A stretch of 64,000 nt of DNA from Pantoea agglomerans (GTDB taxonomy: Bacteria; Pseudomonadota; Gammaproteobacteria; Enterobacterales; Enterobacteriaceae), in the NCBI RefSeq assembly GCF_020149765.1, contig NZ_CP083809.1, forward strand, positions 3,782,001-3,846,000. The letters are read 5' to 3'. This document shows positions 16,523 through 32,764 of the stretch, piece by piece. The notes under the pieces were generated by a model. It was not told where the DNA came from and ran no database searches. It was given only the letters and a program-made list of their open reading frames with translations. A program made the translations under genes and the position numbers. The first letter of the stretch is position 1. Each line of letters begins with the position of its first letter.

Positions 16523-17068
16523 TTAACCTTTCTCCACCTGCCCAAAGTCCAGTTCGACCGGCGTTGCGCGGCCAAAGATTGAAACAGAAACTTTCAGGCG
16601 GCTCTTCTCGTAATCCACTTCTTCGACCACGCCGTTGAAGTCGGCGAACGGGCCGTCGTTGACGCGTACCATCTCGCCCGGTTCGAACAGCGTCTTCGGA
16701 CGCGGCTTGTCACCCACCTGCTGCAGGCGGTTCATGATCGCATCCACTTCTTTATCGCTGATCGGCGCAGGGCGGTCAGAGGTGCCGCCGATGAAACCCA
16801 TTACGCGCGGGACGCTGCGTACCAGGTGCCAGCTGGCGTCATTCATCACCATCTGCACCAGCACGTAGCCGGGGAAAAATTTGCGTTCGCTTTTACGACG
16901 CTGACCGCCGCGGATCTCTACCACTTCTTCAGTAGGAACCATGACGTCGCCGAAAAGCTCTTCCATGTTGTGCAATTTGATGTGCTCGCGCAGCGACTGT
17001 GCTACGCGGCCTTCAAAGCCGGAAAACGCCTGCACGACGTACCAGCGTTTTTTTGGAGCTTCAGACAT
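16523..17068 (-). CDS. nusG: Transcription termination/antitermination factor NusG
   Basis: 181 residues as in E. coli. An N-terminal NGN domain binds the polymerase clamp ([19 protein letters not shown]), and a C-terminal KOW domain ([21 protein letters not shown]) binds Rho or S10. It starts one base after the secE stop, so the two are coupled. Its paralogue RfaH is encoded at 39418-39906. Confidence 0.99.
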   Translation of the reverse strand: MSEAPKKRWYVVQAFSGFEGRVAQSLREHIKLHNMEELFGDVMVPTEEVVEIRGGQRRKSERKFFPGYVLVQMVMNDASWHLVRSVPRVMGFIGGTSDRPAPISDKEVDAIMNRLQQVGDKPRPKTLFEPGEMVRVNDGPFADFNGVVEEVDYEKSRLKVSVSIFGRATPVELDFGQVEKG

Positions 17069-17069
17069 C

Positions 17070-17453
17070 TCAGAACCTCAGGCCAGTGATAAACGATACC
17101 AGACGGACCAGAATACCATCCAGCCCCCACAAAATCAGTGACATCACGGCGGTAACCGCGGCAACGATTAACGTGGTATGCAGCGTTTCCTGGCGAGTCG
17201 GCCAAATGACCTTACGCATTTCGGTGCGTGCTTCACGCGCAAAAGCCACGGTTGCTTTGCCTTTAACCGTCAGCAGCGCAATGCCGCCCGCGGCCGCAAT
17301 CAGCACCACGACAGCCAGCGCACGTAAAGGCAGCGTCACGTCGCGATAAATATAATTGCCTACGATGGCTACCAGCAGCAACGCAACAACAGCCAGCCAC
17401 TTTATCGCTTCCAGGCCGCGCCCGCTCCCTTGAGCTTCGGTATTCGCACTCAT
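17070..17453 (-). CDS. secE: Preprotein translocase subunit SecE
   Basis: 127 residues, three predicted membrane helices as in E. coli and the conserved amphipathic segment before the last helix ([18 protein letters not shown]). I choose the start MSANTEAQ at 17453, which matches the E. coli protein and has AGG upstream; an upstream in-frame start would add five unsupported residues. SecE clamps SecY in the protein-export channel. Confidence 0.97.
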   Translation of the reverse strand: MSANTEAQGSGRGLEAIKWLAVVALLLVAIVGNYIYRDVTLPLRALAVVVLIAAAGGIALLTVKGKATVAFAREARTEMRKVIWPTRQETLHTTLIVAAVTAVMSLILWGLDGILVRLVSFITGLRF

Positions 17454-17624
17454 AAACCAACCTGCCACAATAATTCAGAAACTATTTTGCCCCGCAAGGC
17501 GAGGCATCCAAACCGAATGAGCTTTTGGGCGTAACTCGGTATCCTACGCCGCGCAACAGAGCCTGTCTCAGCAATGATTATGACCGAAAATCACTGATGA
17601 GCCAGGTTCTATGTAACAGCGTGC

Positions 17625-17650
17625 AAAAAGGGCATCAAATGATGCCCTTT
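17625..17650 (-). terminator. tuf terminator
   Basis: AAAGGGCATC, ATTT and GATGCCCTTT form a 10-bp stem followed by T residues on the minus strand, about 30 bases after the tuf stop. It separates the tRNA-tuf transcript from secE-nusG. Confidence 0.9.
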
Positions 17651-17680
17651 CCGTATGCATTGCGTCAAATATTATCGTAA

Positions 17681-18892
<1,212 letters not shown>

Positions 18893-18972
18893 TCAAAGAT
18901 ATCATCACATCAACCAGGCTTTGCCTGAATGCAGGATTTACAGAGAGAGAATCAGGGAGGAGATAAAGGAAG

Positions 18973-19048
18973 TGGTGCTGATACCCAGAGTCGAACTGGG
19001 GACCTCACCCTTACCAAGGGTGCGCTCTACCAACTGAGCCATATCAGC
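18973..19048 (-). tRNA. thrT: tRNA-Thr(GGT)
   Basis: 76-base cloverleaf with anticodon GGT, intact TTCGA loop and encoded CCA. It lies six bases from tRNA-Gly and about 107 bases before tuf, as in E. coli. Confidence 0.98.
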
Positions 19049-19053
19049 ACATC

Positions 19054-19128
<75 letters not shown>

Positions 19129-19321
19129 ATCCTGGAACTCGGCTACCTGTTCTTTCTGTAGCTTGTGAATAATAAGAGATGTTCCCCTACTATTCGAAGT
19201 CTGCCAGCGTTGCTGACCGACCTTTAACTGTGCCGAAGCGCAGTTTGAATTTGGGGTGAGAGAAGTGACTCACCGACAGACAAACAGGCTGTTTATCTGC
19301 TCTCAACCAGTAAGGTTGAGA

Positions 19322-19406
<85 letters not shown>

Positions 19407-19413
19407 TACTTGA

Positions 19414-19489
<76 letters not shown>

Positions 19490-19503
19490 ATCAAGTGACG
19501 CGC

Positions 19504-19532
19504 ATTCTAGGAAGGACCGGGACAGGATGCAA
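19504..19532 (-). promoter_or_regulatory. Promoter of the thrU-tyrU-glyT-thrT-tuf operon
   Basis: On the minus strand TTGCAT, a 17-base spacer and TAGAAT, followed by a GC-rich discriminator (GCGCGTC) typical of stringently controlled stable-RNA promoters. The upstream flank (19533-19580) is rich in A and T, as expected of UP-element or Fis-binding sequence. Confidence 0.85.
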
Positions 19533-19580
19533 CAAAAAAATCACTGAAATTATTCTATCGCTTACTATTTGTGCAAATGC

Positions 19581-20027
19581 TCGCATTTTAGCGATTTACT
19601 GCGGGAAATTTAGACGAATCCGGCGAATTGCGCGCGGCGCTGCCGCTGATTTTCTGACGTCAACGCAGCGGCTATCGCGGCGAGAGCGCTGCTTTTTTGT
19701 CCGCTTAGCGCGACTATAAATAAAAAAAGTTTTCCGGCGGCCCGTTTTTTATCGCGACCAACAGTAAGCGCTACGTGCAAGCCAAGGTCTTTACAGCGCG
19801 GGCGGGTAAAATGCCGAGCGGTCTGTGCGCCGGACTTATGCGCAGCCGCTTGCGAAAGCGTGCGCGGATTTATCATTTTTCTTCTTTTTATTATCACACT
19901 GATGTTAACCTCCAGCCCATTGTTCTCAGTAAAGACCTTGTGACATGCCGCTATGGTTCTCATATCGCTACAGGTTTTTTATCTGCCTGATATGAATTAG
20001 CCCTAATCCGCAGTCAGACGCATACTT
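19581..20027. other. Intergenic region between tRNA operon and coaA
   Basis: About 450 bases without a supported gene. Several short open frames on both strands overlap one another, lack ribosome binding sites and resemble nothing I know. The part next to coaA (19880-20000) is AT-rich and presumably holds the coaA promoter, which I could not place with confidence. Confidence 0.5.
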
Positions 20028-20978
20028 ATGAATAAAAAGAATTCACCTCTGACAACGCCCTATTTAGAGTTCACGCGCAAGCAGTGGGCTGCCCTACGTA
20101 ATACTGTGCCGATGACCTTAACGGAAGAGGAGATCGCGCAGCTGAAAGGCATTAATGAAGATTTATCTCTGGAAGAGGTTGCAGAGATTTACCTGCCTTT
20201 ATCGCGCCTGCTTAACTTCTATATCAGTTCCAACCTGCGCCGTCAGGCGGTGCTGGAGCAGTTCCTGGGCACGGATGGCCAGAAGATCCCCTACATTATC
20301 AGCATCGCCGGCAGCGTGGCCGTGGGGAAAAGCACTACCGCACGCGTTCTGCAGGCGCTGCTGAGCCGCTGGCCCGAGCATCGTAAAGTCGAGCTCATTA
20401 CTACCGATGGCTTTCTGCATCCCAATGCGGTGTTGAAAGAGCGCGGCCTGATGAAGAAGAAAGGCTTTCCTCAGTCTTATGATATGCATCGGCTGGTTAA
20501 CTTCGTTTCCGCGCTGAAATCAGGCGCCAGTCAGGTCACGGCGCCGGTCTATTCTCATCTGGTGTATGACGTCATCCCGGATGGCGATAAAGTGGTGCAT
20601 CAGCCCGATATACTCATTCTTGAAGGCCTGAATGTTCTGCAGAGCGGAATGGATTATCCTCACGATCCGCACCACGTCTTTGTGTCAGACTTCGTCGATT
20701 TCTCTATCTATGTAGACGCGCCCGAAGATCTGCTGCAGCGCTGGTATATCAATCGCTTCTTAAAATTCCGTCAGGGTGCCTTTACCGATCCCGATTCCTA
20801 TTTCCACCACTATGCGCAGCTCTCTGAAGAAGAGGCCGTGCAAATCGCTACCGGGCTGTGGAAAGAGATCAACTGGCGGAATTTAAAAGAGAACATATTG
20901 CCGACCCGAGAGAGAGCCAGCCTGATAATGACCAAGGGCGGCAATCATGCCGTCGATCGGGTCAGACTCAGGAAATAG
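20028..20978 (+). CDS. coaA: Pantothenate kinase type I
   Basis: Phosphorylates pantothenate, the first and rate-limiting step of coenzyme A synthesis, with feedback inhibition by CoA. 316 residues as in E. coli. The P-loop GSVAVGKS spans residues 95-102 with K101, the residue known to bind both ATP and CoA. It reads opposite to birA, and a shared terminator separates the two. Confidence 0.99.
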   Translation: MNKKNSPLTTPYLEFTRKQWAALRNTVPMTLTEEEIAQLKGINEDLSLEEVAEIYLPLSRLLNFYISSNLRRQAVLEQFLGTDGQKIPYIISIAGSVAVGKSTTARVLQALLSRWPEHRKVELITTDGFLHPNAVLKERGLMKKKGFPQSYDMHRLVNFVSALKSGASQVTAPVYSHLVYDVIPDGDKVVHQPDILILEGLNVLQSGMDYPHDPHHVFVSDFVDFSIYVDAPEDLLQRWYINRFLKFRQGAFTDPDSYFHHYAQLSEEEAVQIATGLWKEINWRNLKENILPTRERASLIMTKGGNHAVDRVRLRK

Positions 20979-20982
20979 CATT

Positions 20983-21010
20983 AAAAAAGCCTGCGCGATG
21001 CAGGCTTTTT
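20983..21010 (+). terminator. Bidirectional terminator between coaA and birA
   Basis: AAAAAAGCCTGC and GCAGGCTTTTT flank a short loop; A and T runs on both sides allow it to stop both convergent transcripts. Confidence 0.9.
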
Positions 21011-21012
21011 AT

Positions 21013-21972
21013 TTACTGCGGACGCAGAGATATTTCGCCGCCTACCCAGGATTTTATCTCCCCATCCTGCTCAAGCAGCAGGCCACCCTGTTTATCTATT
21101 CCGCGCGCGATACCCTGTATCTCACGTTCACCGATTAACAGCTTAACGGGTCGGTTAATGAAGTTATCCAGCGTTTTCCAGCGCTCGGTGAAAGGTGCCA
21201 GCCCGTCACGTTCAAAGAGCGGCAGCGCCTCGCGCAGGCTATTGATCAGCTTCGCGGCCAGATCGTTTCGATCGATGGTGATACCCGCTTCCTGCAGGTT
21301 GATCCAGCCCTGATTGATCTGCGCCGCTTCGGCACCGCGCATCGCCAGATTGATACCGGCTCCCATCACAATCTGCGCGGCGTCGCCGGTTTTCCCCGTC
21401 AGCTCAACCAGAATGCCCGCCAGCTTGCGGTCCTGAAGGTAAAGGTCGTTAGGCCACTTTACGCGAACATCCTGTGCGCCGAGCTGCTGCAGGGCTTCAG
21501 CGATGACGATGCCGATAACCAGGCTTAGCCCCATCGCCGCCGCCGGGCCCTGCTCCAGACGCCAGTACATCGACATATAGAGATTGGCGCCGAAAGGTGA
21601 GAACCATTGTCGTCCGCGACGTCCTCGGCCCGCCTGCTGGTATTCAGCAATGCAGGCATCGCCTGATTGCAGTTCGTTCATCCGCTCCAGCAGATACTGG
21701 TTGGTTGAGTCGATAACCGGAATAATTGCCAGATTAGGCTGATGCAGCTGCGACACGATCGCCTCTTCATTCAGCAGCTGCATCGGCGCCGGCAGGCTAT
21801 AGCCTTTGCCCGTGACCGTATAGATATCCAGGCCCCAGCTTTTAAGCGTCTGGATATGTTTATTGATCGCCGCGCGGCTCATGCCCAGTGATTCGCCAAG
21901 CTGCTCGCCAGAATGAAACTCGCCGTCTGAGAGTATTTCGACCAGCTTTAACGGAATGCTATGGTCTTTCAT
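21013..21972 (-). CDS. birA: Biotin ligase / biotin operon repressor
   Basis: 319 residues: N-terminal winged helix that binds the bio operator ([23 protein letters not shown], ~15-45), a central ligase domain with GRGRRGRQW (biotin-binding loop) and the KWPNDLY motif, and a C-terminal SH3-like domain. The start [10 protein letters not shown] at 21972 matches E. coli; it overlaps the murB stop as ATGA, so translation is coupled. It attaches biotin to acetyl-CoA carboxylase and represses biotin synthesis. Confidence 0.98.
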   Translation of the reverse strand: MKDHSIPLKLVEILSDGEFHSGEQLGESLGMSRAAINKHIQTLKSWGLDIYTVTGKGYSLPAPMQLLNEEAIVSQLHQPNLAIIPVIDSTNQYLLERMNELQSGDACIAEYQQAGRGRRGRQWFSPFGANLYMSMYWRLEQGPAAAMGLSLVIGIVIAEALQQLGAQDVRVKWPNDLYLQDRKLAGILVELTGKTGDAAQIVMGAGINLAMRGAEAAQINQGWINLQEAGITIDRNDLAAKLINSLREALPLFERDGLAPFTERWKTLDNFINRPVKLLIGEREIQGIARGIDKQGGLLLEQDGEIKSWVGGEISLRPQ

Positions 21973-23006
21973 AGTATTGCCTCTACAGCGTTGCACTCGC
22001 CCTGTGCCGCAATAAAGCGCACCTCGGGCTCAAGCCATACATCAAACTTTTGCCCGACGCGGGCGCGTACCGCTTTCGCCAGGGCGACAATTTCCTGAGA
22101 GGTGGCATGGTCAGCATTGATCAGCACCAGCGCCTGCTGCTGATGCACTGCCGCGCCGCCGATGCGAAATCCTTTTAGCTGGCACCGATCGATTAACCAG
22201 CCCGCAGCCAGTTTGATCTCGCCGTTACTCTGCGGATAGAAAGGCATATCGGGATAGGCAAGCCTCAGCTGTTCTGCCTGTTCACGGCTGATTAGCGGGT
22301 TTTTGAAGAAGCTGCCGACATTGCCCGTTACGCGCGGATCCGGCAGCTTACTTTGACGCATATGGCAGACAGCGTGAAAGATCTCCCAGGCGGTAACGGT
22401 GGCGGGATTGAGCCGCGTTAAATCGCCATAGGTCAGCACCGGCTGCCAGTTTTTATTCAGGCTAAGCCCCACGGCGATAATGGCATATCCCTGCTGATAC
22501 TGATGCTTAAAGATGCTGTCGCGGTAACCAAAGTCACACGCTTCGCGCTGCAGACGCTGCGTCGCGCCCGTTTCCAGGTTCAGGACATCGACATAGTCGC
22601 AAACATCTTTAAACTCAACGCCATAGGCGCCAATATTTTGAATCGGGGCCGAGCCTGACATGCCGGGGATCAGCGCCAGGTTTTCGAGTCCGGGGATCCC
22701 TTTTTTCAGGGTCGCCTCGACAAGGGCATGCCAGTTTTCACCGGCACCAACGTGCAGTTTCCAGGCTTCGTCCTGCTCCTGAATCTCGATGCCTTTAATG
22801 CGGTTAAGCACGACGGTGCCGGCAAAATCATCCAGGAAAAGCACGTTGCTGCCTTCGCCCAGCAGAATGAACGGCTGATGGGCCGCTCTGGCGTTTCGCC
22901 AGGCAGTGAGGATCATTTCTGGCGTCTCAGCGAGGATGCGATCGCGTGCGCGGATCTCAAGACCAAGGGTATTGTCAGCTTGCAGAGAAGGATACTGGTG
23001 GGACAT
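21969..23006 (-). CDS. murB: UDP-N-acetylenolpyruvoylglucosamine reductase
   Basis: 345 residues, flavin-dependent reductase producing UDP-MurNAc for peptidoglycan. It shows the FAD-binding LGEGSNVLF, the [15 protein letters not shown] loop with the catalytic region, and NVGSFFKNP with the catalytic serine. It is followed by birA with a 4-base overlap and preceded by the rRNA operon terminator. Confidence 0.98.
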   Translation of the reverse strand: MSHQYPSLQADNTLGLEIRARDRILAETPEMILTAWRNARAAHQPFILLGEGSNVLFLDDFAGTVVLNRIKGIEIQEQDEAWKLHVGAGENWHALVEATLKKGIPGLENLALIPGMSGSAPIQNIGAYGVEFKDVCDYVDVLNLETGATQRLQREACDFGYRDSIFKHQYQQGYAIIAVGLSLNKNWQPVLTYGDLTRLNPATVTAWEIFHAVCHMRQSKLPDPRVTGNVGSFFKNPLISREQAEQLRLAYPDMPFYPQSNGEIKLAAGWLIDRCQLKGFRIGGAAVHQQQALVLINADHATSQEIVALAKAVRARVGQKFDVWLEPEVRFIAAQGECNAVEAIL

Positions 23007-23122
23007 TATGCGGCCTTTACGAAGTTATCTGCGGGTAGTTTACCGCATCAGTTCAGGCTTGTAGGGAAGTTTTGCGGGCGTTGCGCCCGGAAATTCGCCT
23101 TTTTTTGCCGATCCACAGACGT

Positions 23123-23156
23123 AAAAAAGCCCCCTGCGTCAGCAGAGGGCTTTTTT
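23123..23156 (-). terminator. rRNA operon terminator
   Basis: On the minus strand AAAAAAGCCC-CTGC, TGA, GCAG-GGGGCTTTTTT forms a strong stem with a T run, six bases after the end of 5S. A weaker palindrome (CGGGCG-TTG-CGCCCG, 23075-23089) lies further on and may act as a second terminator. Confidence 0.9.
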
Positions 23157-23162
23157 GTATGG

Positions 23163-23282
23163 ATGCCTGGCAGTTCCCTACTCTCGCATGGGGAGGCCCC
23201 ACACTACCATCGGCGCTACGGCGTTTCACTTCTGAGTTCGGCATGGGGTCAGGTGGGACCGCCGCGCTAAGGCCGCCAGGCA
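23163..23282 (-). rRNA. rrf: 5S ribosomal RNA
   Basis: 120 bases, beginning TGCCTGGCGGCC and ending GCCAGGCAT on the minus strand, nearly identical to E. coli 5S. Confidence 0.98.
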
Positions 23283-23372
23283 AATTCTGTCTTCCGCGCC
23301 GCCCGCAGGCCGCGCAGATATATCCGTCACAAGCTGAAAATCTCGCGTCTCACAAAACGCCTCTGGCGTTGT

Positions 23373-26278
<2,906 letters not shown>

Positions 26279-26405
26279 TCACAACCCACAGGCGTCTTGC
26301 GACGTCGCGGATGTGATTATTGAGAGACTCGAACGCGCTGCCTTTCATTCCTGTTTACGGGGAATGAACGCAGGGCGTCGTTTCAATTTTCAGCTTGTTC
26401 CGGAT

Positions 26406-26417
26406 TGTTAAAGAGCA
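26406..26417 (-). promoter_or_regulatory. boxA in the 16S-23S spacer
   Basis: TGCTCTTTAACA on the minus strand, the antitermination signal that recruits NusB-S10 before 23S transcription. Confidence 0.85.
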
Positions 26418-26490
26418 AATATCTTAAACATGACTCGTAAGTCATCTTTAAGATAGGAGGGTCGGCGACTTTCACTCACAAACCAGCAAG

Positions 26491-26566
26491 TGGCGTCCCC
26501 TAGGGGATTCGAACCCCTGTTACCGCCGTGAAAGGGCGGTGTCCTGGGCCTCTAGACGAAGGGGAC
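26491..26566 (-). tRNA. gltT: tRNA-Glu(TTC) in the rRNA spacer
   Basis: 76 bases with anticodon TTC and encoded CCA, placed between 16S and 23S. In E. coli this spacer type is found in rrnB, rrnC, rrnE and rrnG, while rrnA has tRNA-Ile and tRNA-Ala. Confidence 0.98.
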
Positions 26567-26649
26567 ACATAGTCTGCTTCGCAAGACGCCTTGCTCATAC
26601 TTTCTATCAGACAATCTGTGTGAGCACTTCGAAAGGCAGTATCTTCAGG

Positions 26650-28191
<1,542 letters not shown>

Positions 28192-28342
28192 AAGTTTGAT
28201 TTGCTTAAACAAGTTAAGCGGTGCTCATCTGTAAAACGTCATAATGAATGTCATTATGTGTCCACTCGTGAGGCTTGATATTTTTTAAGCCCGAAGGCTT
28301 TTGATATCTGCTCTCGAGTGCCCACACAGATTGTCTGATAAA

Positions 28343-28354
28343 TTGTTAAAGAGC
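28343..28354 (-). promoter_or_regulatory. rRNA leader boxA
   Basis: GCTCTTTAACAA on the minus strand, between promoter P2 and 16S, matching the antitermination boxA of enterobacterial rRNA leaders. Confidence 0.85.
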
Positions 28355-28394
28355 GGTGCAGTCAGCGGCGGAGCCTGCTGCTGCGAGGTGGCGT

Positions 28395-28422
28395 ATATTA
28401 CGCTACTCTCCTTCGGAGTCAA
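28395..28422 (-). promoter_or_regulatory. rRNA promoter P2
   Basis: On the minus strand TTGACT, a 16-base spacer and TAATAT, about 200 bases before 16S. Confidence 0.8.
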
Positions 28423-28516
28423 CCACTTTTTTCAGTGATTTCATCCGGCGACCCGGTAACCCGGCTCTCCTGAACACCGCATTTCGTAAGCCGTTGTGCC
28501 GTGTCAGTGGAGGCGC

Positions 28517-28544
28517 ATTATAGGGAGTTCTTCCGGGCTGACAA
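28517..28544 (-). promoter_or_regulatory. rRNA promoter P1
   Basis: On the minus strand TTGTCA, a 16-base spacer and consensus TATAAT, followed by the GC-rich discriminator GCGCC required for ppGpp control. The flank at 28550-28570 is an A/T run typical of an UP element. The short distance to hemG (28600) leaves room for few Fis sites unless they lie within the end of hemG. Confidence 0.9.
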
Positions 28545-28599
28545 GCCCTAATTTAAAAAAAGATCTCGTTCGCATTAATTTTCAGCAGATCGCTGCTAT

Positions 28600-29136
28600 T
28601 CACGCCGATTTGGCGGGGAATTGAACGAATTCCTGAGCAAACCGCCCTACCTGATGCCAGTCGGTATACTCCACCTCTTTCGTCTTATCCGTTTCCCCGC
28701 CGGTCATGCGCATAATTAACTGAATCATTACCCGGTCGAACCAGCGATAGCGCGGATAGCGCAATGCGCCGGCAAACACGGCGCAGCAGTCAGGCTGCCA
28801 CGGCGACTGCGCTAAAAACTTGCGCGTATAGGCGTTGGTCTGCGGCGAGCGCTTTTCTGGCTTGCGCGCGGTCAGGTTTACGCAAAAGAAGCCGCTTACG
28901 CGCGTCTGCAGCTCGCGCAGATGTGTCTTAACGAATTTCGCCACCGCCGGATGGAAATTGCCGTAGCGGATTGAGGCGCCGATCAGCACGCGATCGTACT
29001 GCGTCCAGTCAATCGCGTCGGCATGCAGAATATTGATAACGTCGCACGCCTGCTGCCCCTTCATCTCACTCGCTATATAAGAGGCGATGTCGCGCGCTTG
29101 CCCGTCGCGGCTGGAAAAGAGAATTAACGCTTTCAT
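28600..29136 (-). CDS. hemG: Menaquinone-dependent protoporphyrinogen oxidase
   Basis: 178-residue flavodoxin-like FMN protein ([18 protein letters not shown] at the N-terminus is the FMN phosphate loop). HemG oxidises protoporphyrinogen IX in heme synthesis, passing electrons to quinones. It shows the family insert with [11 protein letters not shown] and the C-terminal YPRYRWFDR. It is the last gene of the pepQ-yigZ-trkH-hemG group; the rRNA promoter begins about 55 bases downstream, with only a weak hairpin in between. Confidence 0.97.
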   Translation of the reverse strand: MKALILFSSRDGQARDIASYIASEMKGQQACDVINILHADAIDWTQYDRVLIGASIRYGNFHPAVAKFVKTHLRELQTRVSGFFCVNLTARKPEKRSPQTNAYTRKFLAQSPWQPDCCAVFAGALRYPRYRWFDRVMIQLIMRMTGGETDKTKEVEYTDWHQVGRFAQEFVQFPAKSA

Positions 29137-29154
29137 CGTGACTTCCTGTTTTGC

Positions 29155-30606
29155 TTATTCACGCCAGAAGGTCGGCGTAAAAAGGACTAATAAGGTAAAG
29201 ACTTCAAGGCGCCCAAACAGCATAGTCAAGATCAGGATCCATTTCGCCACGTCGTTCATCGACGTAAAGTTATCCGCCACGACGCCAAGACCGGGCCCAA
29301 GGTTGTTCAGGGTCGCCGCAACCGCTGCGAAGGCAGAGAAGTCATCGACGCCGGTGGCGATAATCGCCAGCATGCTGACCAGAAACACCAGCGCATAGGC
29401 CGAGAAGAATCCCCACACCGCTTCCAGAATACGTTCCGGCAGCGCGCGATTGCCGAGCTTAATGGTATAGACCGCGTTGGGGTGTACCAGACGCTTCAGC
29501 TCGCGCGAGCCCTGTTTGCACAGCAGCAGAATGCGGATCACCTTCAGCCCGCCGCCGGTCGACCCCGCCATGCCGCCGATAAACGCGGAACAGAGCAGCA
29601 GCACCGGCAGGAACAGCGGCCAGCGCGCAATGCTGTCGGTGGTGAACCCTGCCGTGGTCGCCATCGAAACCACCTGGAAGAAAGCCTGATTCAGCGTTTG
29701 CCAGCCGCTGGCGTAAACGTTATGGAACCAGAGCACCAGCGTGCAGATAATCACCAGCGTAAACTGCACGCCGATAAAGGTGCGAAACTCAGGATCGCGC
29801 CAGTAGACGCGCAGGTTGCGGTTGCTGAGCAGCGAGAAGTGCAGACCGTAGTTACAGCCGGAGATCAGCAGAAACACAGCGATAATGGTATTGATGGTGC
29901 CGCTATTGAAATAGCCAATGCTGGCGTCGTGCGTAGAAAAGCCGCCGATGGCGATAGTAGAAAAGCTATGCCCTATCGCATCGAACAGCGGCATCCCCGC
30001 CAGCCAGAGCGCCACCGCGCAGGCGACCGTCAGCAAGACATAGATCAGCCACAGCGTCTTGGCGGTTTCGGCAATGCGCGGGCGCATCTTATTGTCCTTC
30101 AGCGGCCCCGGCATTTCCGCACGGTAGAGCTGCATGCCCCCTACCCCCAGAATAGGGAGAATCGCCACCGCCAGCACGATGATTCCCATCCCGCCCAGCC
30201 ACTGCAGCATCTGCCGGTAAAAGAGAATCGCTTTCGGCATGCTGTCGAGCCCTACCAGCGTGGTCGCGCCGGTGGTGGTCAGGCCGGAAAAGGATTCAAA
30301 GAATGCGTCGGTCATGGAGAGGTGCGGCTGCTCGGCGAAGATAAAGGGCATCGCCCCCACGCTGCCCAGCACCGTCCAGAACAGCACCACGATCAGAAAG
30401 CCTTCGCGCGGCTTCAGCTCGGTACGCTGTTTGCGGTTCGGCCACCACAGCAGCGAGCCGATCGCCAGCGCCATCAAAAAGGTCTGGCTAAACGCGCGCC
30501 CGGCGCCGTCGCGATAAATTAAAGCCACCAGCCCCGGCACAATCATGGTGACGGAAAAGAGGATCACCAGCAGACCGACAATGCGAGTAATGGCGCGAAA
30601 ATGCAT
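29155..30606 (-). CDS. trkH: Trk potassium uptake channel subunit TrkH
   Basis: 483 residues, a membrane protein with four repeated M1-P-M2 units forming one potassium pore. Filter segments around TTTGATTL, IAIGGFSTH, ATTAGFTTDS and TLNNLGPG carry the conserved glycines. It works with the cytoplasmic NAD/ATP-binding TrkA, which is not in this window. It lies between yigZ and hemG as in E. coli. Confidence 0.98.
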   Translation of the reverse strand: MHFRAITRIVGLLVILFSVTMIVPGLVALIYRDGAGRAFSQTFLMALAIGSLLWWPNRKQRTELKPREGFLIVVLFWTVLGSVGAMPFIFAEQPHLSMTDAFFESFSGLTTTGATTLVGLDSMPKAILFYRQMLQWLGGMGIIVLAVAILPILGVGGMQLYRAEMPGPLKDNKMRPRIAETAKTLWLIYVLLTVACAVALWLAGMPLFDAIGHSFSTIAIGGFSTHDASIGYFNSGTINTIIAVFLLISGCNYGLHFSLLSNRNLRVYWRDPEFRTFIGVQFTLVIICTLVLWFHNVYASGWQTLNQAFFQVVSMATTAGFTTDSIARWPLFLPVLLLCSAFIGGMAGSTGGGLKVIRILLLCKQGSRELKRLVHPNAVYTIKLGNRALPERILEAVWGFFSAYALVFLVSMLAIIATGVDDFSAFAAVAATLNNLGPGLGVVADNFTSMNDVAKWILILTMLFGRLEVFTLLVLFTPTFWRE

Positions 30607-30631
30607 TCAGCCGTTCCTTAGAAAAGAGTTG

Positions 30632-31249
30632 TCAGGGTATTAACGGGTCGAGGCTCAGCGCGCCCCGGCTAAAGTCAGAAAGCGTCTGTTTAAACGCCTC
30701 GATGTGCGCATAAGGCAGCGCCAGCGTCAGCGCGATGCGGTCAAGGTAGACAATCTCATCGATGCGGCCATCGAACCTGCCCAGCAGGCGTTCGATATCG
30801 CCAAGCTGAGCATAGTCGCACCGCAGCGCATAGCGTTTCATCGGCACTTTGCGCGTGCGCGCCAGCTGTTTTAGCCCCTGCTGCACGCCGCCGCCGTAGG
30901 CTTTTACCAGCCCGCCGGTGCCGAGCATAATGCCGCCATAGTAGCGCACCACCACAGCGGTAATTTCGCCGATATTGGCTCCCATCAGCTGCGCCAGCAT
31001 CGGTTTACCCGCCGTGCCGGAAGGCTCGCCGTCGTCGGAAAAGCCCAGCTGCTGTGAATCGTGCGGCGCGCCCGCGACCCAGGCCCAGCAGTGGTGACGG
31101 GCATCAGGGTGCTCGCCTTTCACCTGCTGAACAAAGGCACGTGCCGCCTCTACGCCGTCGGTATGGGCCAGCAGCGTAATAAAGCGGCTCTTCTTAATCG
31201 TCTCCTCGCTGACGCTGATAGCATCAGCGGGAATATCGTAAGCGTCCAT
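30632..31249 (-). CDS. yigZ: IMPACT-family protein YigZ
   Basis: 205 residues with the UPF0029/IMPACT N-terminal domain (KSRFITLLAHTDGVE, DDGEPSGTAGKPML) and a C-terminal ferredoxin-like domain. The biochemical role is not settled; eukaryotic IMPACT modulates translation control by GCN1. Its start overlaps the pepQ stop by one base (TGATG), indicating coupled translation. Confidence 0.96.
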   Translation of the reverse strand: MDAYDIPADAISVSEETIKKSRFITLLAHTDGVEAARAFVQQVKGEHPDARHHCWAWVAGAPHDSQQLGFSDDGEPSGTAGKPMLAQLMGANIGEITAVVVRYYGGIMLGTGGLVKAYGGGVQQGLKQLARTRKVPMKRYALRCDYAQLGDIERLLGRFDGRIDEIVYLDRIALTLALPYAHIEAFKQTLSDFSRGALSLDPLIP

Positions 31250-32580
31250 CAGGCAAGATGCAGATCGCGCGTCATATTCTCGATGCGGTTGGCATGCACC
31301 ACCACGTTATCTTCTATGCGGATGCCGCCGTAAGGCTTCAGCGCCTCAATCGCCTGCCAGTTAAGATACTGGCTAAACGGACCTTCACGCAGCGGCGCCA
31401 GCAGCGACTCGATGATATAGAAGCCCGGCTCGATAGTCAGCACCATGCCCGGCTCCAGCACGCGCGTGCAGCGCAGATAAGGGTATTGCGCTGGCGCTGC
31501 AAGGTGGGTGCCCGCTTCATCCTGCATAAAGCCTGCGACGTCGTGAACCTGCAATCCGAGCGGATGGCCCAGCCCGTGCGGCATAAAGGGTCCGGTAATA
31601 TTCTCCGCCACCAGCGCCTCTTCGCTTATGCCTTGCGCCAGGTCGAACTTCAGCAGCAGCTTCGCGATGCGCTGATGCATCTGCAGATGATAGTCGGTGT
31701 AGCGCACGCCCGCTTTCAGCGTGCCGATCAGCGCCAGCTCTTCGCTGTTCATCGCCGCAACCAGGCTGGCATAAAGTGAGCCCTTCTGCGCCGCGTAGCT
31801 GCGCGTTAAATCGGCGGCATAGCCAAGATATTCCGCGCCCGCATCGATAAGAAAGCTGTGGCGCTTCGCCGGCGGCTGGTGATCGAGCCGGGTGTAGTGC
31901 AGCACGGCGGCATGCTCGTTAAGGGCGATAATATTGCCGTAGGGCACGTCGATATCGCGATGGCCGGTCGCCGTCAGGTAGGCCAGATTAATATCGAACT
32001 CGCTCAGGCCGGAGAAAAAGGCCTCTTTGGCGGCGCGATGTCCAGCGACAGCCAGCTTTTGCGCCTCGCGCATGCAGGCCAGCTCGTAATCGGTTTTGAT
32101 GCTGCGGTGGTAGTGAAGGAAATCGATCACTGCTTTCGGGTTGATATTGTCGGCGCTGATGCCGAGCTGCGCGGCGCGCTGCACTACCGGCCCGATATAG
32201 GCGATATTTTCGCGCTGCGCGGGCAGCAGCTGTCCAATCTCGTCGGCGCTTTTTAGCCCGACCACCTCGACCGCTTCGGTCCAGAAGCTATCCGGCAGCG
32301 GCTCGACGTTATGCCAGTAATCGACCGGCGAGTAGAACCAGAGTTTCGGCTTATTGACGCCATCGATCCAGAGCCAGCAGTTCGGCACCTGGGTAACCGG
32401 CACCCAGGCTTTAAACTGGGGATTCACCTTGAAGGGATAGTCATGATCGTCGAGAAAAACCGTCAGTAGTTCGCCGGAATGAATCAACATCGCATCCAGT
32501 TTATTGCGCGCCAGCACCTGCTGCGCCCGCTGCTGCAGCGTGGCGATATGCGTCTGATACAGCGTTTTCAGTGAATCCAT
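31249..32580 (-). CDS. pepQ: Xaa-Pro dipeptidase (prolidase)
   Basis: 443 residues, the E. coli length, when started at MDSLKTLYQ (32580); a longer in-frame version to 32724 runs through the fadB control region and is rejected. The dinuclear metal ligands of the pita-bread fold are visible in [32 protein letters not shown] and RIEDNV. It cleaves dipeptides with C-terminal proline and, in E. coli, organophosphate triesters. First gene of the pepQ-yigZ-trkH-hemG group, divergent from fadBA. Confidence 0.98.
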   Translation of the reverse strand: MDSLKTLYQTHIATLQQRAQQVLARNKLDAMLIHSGELLTVFLDDHDYPFKVNPQFKAWVPVTQVPNCWLWIDGVNKPKLWFYSPVDYWHNVEPLPDSFWTEAVEVVGLKSADEIGQLLPAQRENIAYIGPVVQRAAQLGISADNINPKAVIDFLHYHRSIKTDYELACMREAQKLAVAGHRAAKEAFFSGLSEFDINLAYLTATGHRDIDVPYGNIIALNEHAAVLHYTRLDHQPPAKRHSFLIDAGAEYLGYAADLTRSYAAQKGSLYASLVAAMNSEELALIGTLKAGVRYTDYHLQMHQRIAKLLLKFDLAQGISEEALVAENITGPFMPHGLGHPLGLQVHDVAGFMQDEAGTHLAAPAQYPYLRCTRVLEPGMVLTIEPGFYIIESLLAPLREGPFSQYLNWQAIEALKPYGGIRIEDNVVVHANRIENMTRDLHLA

Positions 32581-32722
32581 TGCTCGCTCTCCCGTGTCGC
32601 GAAAATCGCCGCAGTGTAGCACAGCCGCCGTCTGAACGCCGCGTTCCAGACGCTGTGATCCTGTTAGCAAATAAGCAAACTTTGGTTTGCAAAAAATTAA
32701 CACGAATCCCACACTCCTGATC

Positions 32723-32739
32723 ATCTGGTATGACCAGAT
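32723..32739. promoter_or_regulatory. FadR operator upstream of fadBA
   Basis: ATCTGGTATGACCAGAT has perfect 7-base arms (ATCTGGT, ACCAGAT) and matches the FadR consensus nearly base for base. It lies 26 bases before the fadB start. FadR represses fadBA until long-chain acyl-CoA binds it. Confidence 0.92.
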
Positions 32740-32764
32740 CCCCTTTCGCGATCAGGAGACGCAC

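Noticed and set aside
19495..19990. Short open frames between the tRNA operon and coaA
   Set aside because: They overlap each other on both strands and the tRNA promoter, without ribosome binding sites or resemblance to known proteins.
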